Shown here piece by piece: positions 7,875-11,100 of a stretch of DNA of 11,100 nucleotides (positions within the stretch are counted from its first letter, which is position 1; each line of letters begins with the position of its first letter). The stretch lies in assembly GCA_934230965.1 (NCBI GenBank), contig CAKQFW010000050.1, forward strand, positions 1-11,100, written 5' to 3'. Source of the stretch: an uncultured Prevotella sp. GTDB taxonomy: Bacteria; Bacteroidota; Bacteroidia; Bacteroidales; Bacteroidaceae. A program made the position numbers and the translations under genes. The notes under the pieces were generated by a model. That model searched no databases. It worked only from the letters and a program-made list of their open reading frames with translations, and was not told the origin of the DNA.

Positions 7875-9281
7875 TTACGCCTTTTTCAGCTTGAACGAGT
7901 TTTCAATGCTCTGTATCTCGTCAGAGAAGTTGGCATCGGTCTTCAGTCGGCGTTCAATCTGTGCACAGCTGTGTATCACGGTGCTGTGGTCGCGTCCACC
8001 TACCAGTTTGCCTATGCGGCTGGCGGGCATCTTGGTATATTTCTGTGCCAAGAACATCGACACCTGACGCGCCATCACGTAGTCGCGTTTGCGGCTGCGG
8101 CCGTTTACCTCGGCCACGGTAACGTTGAAGTGGTTGCACACACAGTCAATAATGTCGTCGATGGTGAGGGGCTTTTCGTCAACTTTTACAGCACGTTTTA
8201 TCACGCGTTCGGCCAAACACAGGTCTACTTTGCGGTTGTAAACAATGCTGAAAGCCATGAGCGAGTTGACCACGCCTTGCAAGTCGCGCACCGACCCATT
8301 AGCGTTCTCAGCGATATATTCTATCACGTCTTTCGGTATCTCCAGTCCGTCGCGATACACCTTCTTGTCAAGTATATCCATGCACAGCTGCACGTTGGGA
8401 CGCTCAAGCGGAGCTATCAGTCCGCACTTAAAGCGTGTGAGCAGGCGGTCCATAATGCCTTGTAGCTCAACGGGTGGGCGGTCGGCAGCCAAGATGATGC
8501 GCTTGTTGTTGCGGAACAGGTGGTTGAAGATGTGGAAGAAGGTGGTTTGTGTGCCCTTCTTGTTCTCCCACTCCTGTATATCGTCAACAATCAGCACGTC
8601 GATGGTTTGGTAGAAGTTGATAAAGTCGTTTATCTTGTTCTGTATCTGGGCCGAGGTATATTGCACCTCAAAGGTGCGAGCGCTGAGGTACAGCACACGC
8701 TTGTCGGGGTACAGCTGGCGCGTGCGCACACCTATAGCGTTGATAAGGTGCGTCTTGCCACTGCCCGACGGGCCGTAGATAAAGAAGGGGTTAAACTGTG
8801 GCGTGTTGGGATGTTCGGCCAACGACTCGCCTACAGAACGTGGCAACTTGTTGCACACACCCTCTATATAATTGTCGAATGTTTGCTTGGGGTTGAGCTG
8901 CGAGTCGAAAGCGGCCACCTGAGGCTTGGGCTGCTGTGCCAAGCTGCGGGGGCGTGACGAACCGCCAGGTGTGCCATCGGTTTCGGGTTCTGACGAGATG
9001 GTCTGACCCAAATGGTGCTCCTGATCAGTTACTACACGGTAGCGCAGACGCACTTCGGGACAGAAATTGTCGCGAAGAGCTTTACCCAATAAGTCTACAT
9101 AGTTTTCCTCCACATACTCGCACACAAAGGGGCTGGGTACTTGAAGCAAAACCGTCTTCGTAGCCTCGTTATACGACTCGAACACGATTTTCTGAAACCA
9201 TGTATTGTAAACCTGCTCCGTGACGTTGGCTCGTATTAGCGCAAGCGCCTTATTCCACGGAGAAAGTGTGGGTTCTACCAT
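7875..9281 (-). CDS. dnaA: Chromosomal replication initiator DnaA
   Basis: AAA+ ATPase that binds origin DnaA boxes and melts oriC. The protein has 468 residues, normal for the family. Domain I (about 1-80) has the YNTWF motif at 25-29. A Pro/Ser/Gly/Gln-rich linker, domain II, spans about 90-130. Domain III carries Walker A GPSGSGKT at 170-177, Walker B VLIVDDIQ at 229-236, sensor 1 AADRPP at 265-270, an arginine-finger candidate Arg283 in LLTRFKCGL, and sensor 2 Arg332 in GSVRDLQGV. Domain IV has the DNA-binding signature GGRDHSTVIHSC at 428-439. The ATG at 9281 places the conserved tryptophan of the N-terminal helix at residue 9, as expected. Its neighbours are not the classical dnaN-recF set, and I could not identify a DnaA-box cluster on either side. 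Confidence 0.97.
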   Translation of the reverse strand: MVEPTLSPWNKALALIRANVTEQVYNTWFQKIVFESYNEATKTVLLQVPSPFVCEYVEENYVDLLGKALRDNFCPEVRLRYRVVTDQEHHLGQTISSEPETDGTPGGSSRPRSLAQQPKPQVAAFDSQLNPKQTFDNYIEGVCNKLPRSVGESLAEHPNTPQFNPFFIYGPSGSGKTHLINAIGVRTRQLYPDKRVLYLSARTFEVQYTSAQIQNKINDFINFYQTIDVLIVDDIQEWENKKGTQTTFFHIFNHLFRNNKRIILAADRPPVELQGIMDRLLTRFKCGLIAPLERPNVQLCMDILDKKVYRDGLEIPKDVIEYIAENANGSVRDLQGVVNSLMAFSIVYNRKVDLCLAERVIKRAVKVDEKPLTIDDIIDCVCNHFNVTVAEVNGRSRKRDYVMARQVSMFLAQKYTKMPASRIGKLVGGRDHSTVIHSCAQIERRLKTDANFSDEIQSIENSFKLKKA

Positions 9282-9336
9282 TCGTTATTATATTATTTTG
9301 TCTTTCGACGAAGTTCAACTTTTAGGAATTGTCTTG

Positions 9337-9366
9337 CAAAATTATAAAAATAAATGTACATGGGAA
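9337..9366 (-). promoter_or_regulatory. Candidate dnaA promoter
   Basis: On the minus strand TAATTTTG (9337-9344) matches TAnnTTTG exactly, 55 bases before the dnaA start. The -33 region is not a good TTTG match, so the call rests on one element and position. Confidence 0.45.
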
Positions 9367-9421
9367 AGCGAAACCAATAATATTTTTTTCATAACAACGG
9401 CGCAAAAGTCTCCTTTTTAAC

Positions 9422-9469
9422 GTTTCACGACATATAAAGATATTATTGACAACCAATTAAGCGTGAAAC
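9422..9469. repeat. 8-bp inverted repeat upstream of dnaA
   Basis: GTTTCACG (9422-9429) and CGTGAAAC (9462-9469) are perfect reverse complements separated by 32 AT-rich bases. They could be paired regulator half-sites or a long-loop hairpin. The same octamer recurs in the two 22-bp repeats at 10957-11000. Confidence 0.5.
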
Positions 9470-9603
9470 CTAAAATATGTTATAATTTTTTCACATCTCG
9501 CTTTCTATGCCGTGGTATCAGAAGATGGCTGCTGCAGCGCGTATTTTCTACTTGCTTAATACTACAAATATCTTTTACCTTTATTATCTTTTAAGATTAA
9601 AAC

Positions 9604-9634
9604 TTTGTTATATCTCAACAAATGATTATATTTG
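9604..9634 (+). promoter_or_regulatory. Strong Bacteroidetes promoter for the mntA-hepT pair
   Basis: TTTG at 9604-9607 and TATATTTG at 9627-9634 are separated by exactly 19 bases, a complete match to the Bacteroidetes sigma-ABfr promoter (TTTG, N19, TAnnTTTG). The start codon lies 27 bases downstream. A small inverted repeat (ATCTT-TT-AAGAT) lies just before it, at about 9586-9597, and could be an operator. Confidence 0.8.
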
Positions 9635-9661
9635 CAATTGTTAAACGATATGTACTGAGAT

Positions 9662-9973
9662 ATGATTAGCAACGATGTTAAAAACATGATTCCCAAGATA
9701 CAGCAGTTCTTTATCGAACAGCCTGTAAAGAAAGCATGGCTTTTTGGCTCTTGCTCTCGTGGGGAAGAAACTCCTGATAGCGATGTTGATATTCTTGTTG
9801 AATATGATAGAGACAACGCAAGAATTACGCTTATGTCAATCTCTGGCATGATGATAGGGCTTGAAGACATCCTTCATCGTAGTGTAGACCTTGTTGAAGA
9901 AGGACGCTTACTGCCTTTTGCCGAACAAACAGTGCAAAAAGATAAATTCTTGATTTATGAGAGAGAAGGTTAA
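9662..9973 (+). CDS. mntA: MntA-type nucleotidyltransferase antitoxin
   Basis: Small (103 residues) minimal nucleotidyltransferase. The defining GSX10DXD motif is intact: Gly29-Ser30, then Asp41 and Asp43 in DSDVDILV, with a probable third metal ligand at Asp76 (SVDLVEEG). In studied MntA-HepT systems this protein neutralises its partner by transferring AMP units from ATP onto a tyrosine next to the toxin's active site; that role is inferred here from family and pairing. The start at 9662 follows a near-ideal promoter, and the hydrophobic helix before the AWLFGS strand is complete. The stop overlaps the next gene by 17 bp, so the two are translationally coupled. The coding sequence is visibly AT-richer than dnaA or topB, suggesting acquisition by transfer. 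Confidence 0.9.
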   Translation: MISNDVKNMIPKIQQFFIEQPVKKAWLFGSCSRGEETPDSDVDILVEYDRDNARITLMSISGMMIGLEDILHRSVDLVEEGRLLPFAEQTVQKDKFLIYEREG

Positions 9974-10310
9974 AGATAAGGGACGGTTGGAGCATATTCA
10001 ATCGGCTATAAACCAATTGCTTATTTATAAAGAACAGTATAAGTTAGAAGACCTACAAGCAAATGCTGTGCTTTTCTATGGATTTGTAAAGCTTGTTGAG
10101 ATTATTGGTGAGGCAGTTTACATGCTTACAAAAGAATTCAGAGAAGCTCATACTGAAGTAAATTGGAGACAAATTGAGGGTATGCGCCATGTTTTAGTGC
10201 ACGGATATTATACGATAGATCCTACAAGTCTTTGGGATACAATTGTATATGATATCCCGACGTTAAAACCTATGATAGATAAACTTTTATTAGATTTTCG
10301 TGATAAATAA
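9957..10310 (+). CDS. hepT: HepT-type HEPN ribonuclease toxin (DUF86)
   Basis: A 117-residue all-helical protein of the HEPN/DUF86 family. The toxin signature RX4HXY is present as R77-HVLV-H82-G-Y84: Arg77 and His82 are the predicted RNase residues, and Tyr84 is the position that MntA enzymes modify with AMP in characterised pairs. HEPN toxins dimerise and cut RNA (tRNA in one studied case); the target here cannot be told from sequence. The chosen ATG at 9957 overlaps the end of mntA by 17 bp, and a basic start (MREKVKDKGR) precedes the first helix. With the upstream antitoxin it forms a two-gene operon ending in a perfect hairpin. All key residues look intact, so the toxin is probably functional. 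An alternative role as an accessory to another defence system is not supported by neighbours. Confidence 0.9.
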   Translation: MREKVKDKGRLEHIQSAINQLLIYKEQYKLEDLQANAVLFYGFVKLVEIIGEAVYMLTKEFREAHTEVNWRQIEGMRHVLVHGYYTIDPTSLWDTIVYDIPTLKPMIDKLLLDFRDK

Positions 10311-10331
10311 TCCCTCCCCCCAAACAACAAT

Positions 10332-10380
10332 CGTCGCCTTCTTACTATTGCAAGTAACAAAGTAAGAAGGCGACGTTTTC
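10332..10380 (+). terminator. Perfect 15-bp hairpin terminator between convergent genes
   Basis: Arms 10332-10346 and 10361-10375 are perfect reverse complements (15 bp, 14-base loop) followed by TTTTC. It lies 21 bases after the hepT stop and 14 bases before the stop of the convergent HMA gene. On the opposite strand the stem is followed by a weaker T-rich run (ATTGTTGTTTG), so it may serve both genes. Confidence 0.88.
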
Positions 10381-10389
10381 TATTGTCTA

Positions 10390-10887
10390 TTATTTCTTTT
10401 TTATTTCATATCCTATTTTCTTGAAGGCGGCCACAAAGTCTTCATACTTTGCTTTCTTACAGTCGTATACAATCGTTACCTTTTGGTCGTCTATAGAGGT
10501 GTTGATGTCTTTAGTGCCTTTTACAAACCTAATGTTGGTTTTTATTTTCTTCTCACAGTTCTGACAGTGCATCTGCGGCTGTGTGGTCACTACCAATGTG
10601 TCGGTTGAGGTTTGGGCAAACGTGTTGCCAGCAAGAACGAGCATAAATGCTGCTAAAAGATTTAAGGTGTAAAGCGTATTAGTAAACGAATGGTGGAAGG
10701 TGTAAAGCGGATTAGAAAACGAATGTAGGAAGGTGTGAAGCGTATTAGTAAACGAATGGTGGAAGGTGTAAAGCGGATTAGAAAACGAATGGAGGAAGGT
10801 GTAAAACGGTTTAGTAAACGAATGGAGGAAGGTGTAAAACGGTTTAGTAAACGATGATGAAAAGCGTGGGGTGAAAAATAATAGCAA
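10390..10887 (-). CDS. Small secreted heavy-metal-associated (HMA) protein, start uncertain
   Basis: Counted from a TTG at 10887, the reading frame is 165 residues. The C-terminal 65 residues or so are an HMA domain: metal motif MHCQNC at 106-111, then a beta-alpha-beta pattern ending in FKKIGYEIKKK. This fold binds Cu(I) or similar soft metals as a chaperone or sensor. A hydrophobic stretch, NLLAAFMLVLAGNTFA at about 76-91, followed by Gln/Thr looks like a signal-peptide core, so the domain is probably periplasmic. The 65 or so residues before it are six 11-residue copies (such as SFTNTLYTFHH) encoded by a 33-bp tandem array. Within the array there is no ATG, GTG or TTG in any frame on this strand, and nearly all unit differences change the amino acid, so the array does not look selected as protein. 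Either the protein has a repeat N-terminus from a non-ATG start, or the array has displaced the real start and the gene is impaired. The domain call is firm; the start is not. Confidence 0.65.
   Translation of the reverse strand: MLLFFTPRFSSSFTKPFYTFLHSFTKPFYTFLHSFSNPLYTFHHSFTNTLHTFLHSFSNPLYTFHHSFTNTLYTLNLLAAFMLVLAGNTFAQTSTDTLVVTTQPQMHCQNCEKKIKTNIRFVKGTKDINTSIDDQKVTIVYDCKKAKYEDFVAAFKKIGYEIKKK
10664..10861. repeat. Six tandem 33-bp repeats at the start of the HMA gene
   Basis: Units start at 10664, 10697, 10730, 10763, 10796 and 10829, exactly 33 bp each. Units 1 and 3 resemble each other, as do 2 and 4 and then 5 and 6, suggesting growth by duplication of a 66-bp pair. Each unit begins aaggtgt(a/g)aa and contains aaacga. 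Two of the three frames on the minus strand stay open through the array, and one plus-strand frame is nearly open, so openness alone is poor evidence of coding. Confidence 0.95.
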
Positions 10888-10932
10888 TTGCTTTATGTTT
10901 GTGAAACGATAACATGCTGTAAATCATATAAT

Positions 10933-10947
10933 AACAATGCTATTGTT
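10933..10947. promoter_or_regulatory. Short palindrome upstream of the HMA gene
   Basis: AACAAT-GCT-ATTGTT is a perfect 6-bp inverted repeat with a 3-base centre, in the AT-rich stretch upstream of the array. It has the shape of a dimeric regulator site, but no regulator can be named and no clear promoter overlaps it. Confidence 0.3.
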
Positions 10948-10956
10948 GCTCAAAAG

Positions 10957-11000
10957 CCATCCTTTCGTTTCGTGAAACCCATCCTTTCGTTTCGTGAAAC
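10957..11000. repeat. Two identical tandem 22-bp repeats
   Basis: Two perfect 22-bp copies at 10957-10978 and 10979-11000, each running from ccatcc to gtgaaac and containing a near-palindrome (TTTCGTGAAA). They are not coding in any evident gene. Confidence 0.93.
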
Positions 11001-11023
11001 CCAGCAGAATGTTATCTCGTAAT

Positions 11024-11100
11024 GGTCGATGCACATGCTCATAACGGTCGATGCACATGCTCATAACGGTCGATGCACATGCTCATAACGGTCGATGCAC
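11024..11100. repeat. 22-bp tandem array running off the window
   Basis: Three full identical 22-bp units (11024-11045, 11046-11067, 11068-11089) and half of a fourth at 11090-11100. Each begins ggtcgatgcacatg and ends cataac. Because 22 is not a multiple of three, all three frames of a strand are sampled every 66 bp and stops recur on both strands (TAA on plus, TGA on minus), so it is noncoding. There are no spacers, so it is not CRISPR. The array continues beyond the window. Confidence 0.95.

Larger units (their letters stand above)
9282..9661. other. AT-rich divergent intergenic region between dnaA and the toxin-antitoxin pair
   Basis: This 380-bp stretch holds a dnaA promoter candidate, a strong promoter for the nucleotidyltransferase gene, and an 8-bp inverted repeat (GTTTCACG at 9422-9429, CGTGAAAC at 9462-9469, 32 bases apart). 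A short GC-rich patch with GCTGCAGC lies near 9530. No exact TTATNCACA DnaA box was found by eye; the nearest are TTATTGACA (from 9442) and TTTTTCACA (from 9487). I see no convincing gene or RNA. Confidence 0.6.

Noticed and set aside
7803..8957. 220- and 145-codon plus-strand open frames opposite dnaA
   Set aside because: They are shadows of the dnaA coding strand, with no start signals and no recognisable family.
9525..9644. 39-codon open frame starting MAAAARIF before the nucleotidyltransferase gene
   Set aside because: It overlaps the clear promoter at 9604-9634, has no ribosome-binding signal, and shows no recognisable motif.
9282..9661. Chromosomal origin (oriC) beside dnaA
   Set aside because: The region is AT-rich and next to dnaA, but I found no exact TTATNCACA box, only two poor matches (from 9442 and 9487). 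A GC-skew analysis of the full chromosome would decide it.
11024..11100. CRISPR array
   Set aside because: The 22-bp units are directly contiguous with no spacers, and no cas gene is nearby.

Overview
The window looks like a Bacteroidales chromosome, most plausibly Prevotella or a close relative. Three things point there: a fused MurF-alanine racemase, promoters of the Bacteroidetes type (TAnnTTTG near -7), and an adenosylcobalamin-dependent NrdJ of the long zinc-ribbon form. The genus is inferred from protein and promoter character; no marker RNA gene is present.

Layout. Positions 1-291 (minus) hold the N-terminal part of dihydroneopterin aldolase (folB), cut by the window edge, with three 15-bp tandem repeats directly before its start codon. 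Positions 482-3028 (minus) are the class II ribonucleotide reductase nrdJ, closed by a rho-independent terminator. A 194-bp divergent intergenic region carries back-to-back promoters for nrdJ and for topB (3223-5244, plus), a topoisomerase III. topB converges, with a 13-bp gap, on the bifunctional murF-alr gene (5258-7732, minus). Upstream of that, on the same strand, is dnaA (7875-9281), separated by a strong hairpin. Positions 9282-9661 form an AT-rich intergenic region containing the dnaA promoter and a near-perfect promoter for a two-gene toxin-antitoxin module: a MntA-type nucleotidyltransferase antitoxin (9662-9973) and a HepT-type HEPN ribonuclease toxin (9957-10310). A perfect 15-bp hairpin separates hepT from a convergent small secreted HMA (heavy-metal-binding) protein gene at 10390-10887. 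The last 440 bp are repeat-rich: six 33-bp units, two 22-bp units, and a second, unrelated 22-bp array that runs off the window.

The left 9.3 kb is conserved housekeeping: dNTP supply (NrdJ), replication initiation (DnaA), DNA topology (TopB), cell wall precursor synthesis (MurF-Alr) and folate synthesis (FolB). The right 1.7 kb is accessory: it is visibly AT-richer in the toxin-antitoxin genes and is marked by tandem repeats. The points most worth a second look are the repeat arrays that abut or run through the starts of folB and the HMA gene, the shared 11-bp multiple in the periods of the right-hand arrays, the altered acidic motif of TopB, and the MntA-HepT module beside dnaA. I see no clear sign of a wholly new multi-gene system.
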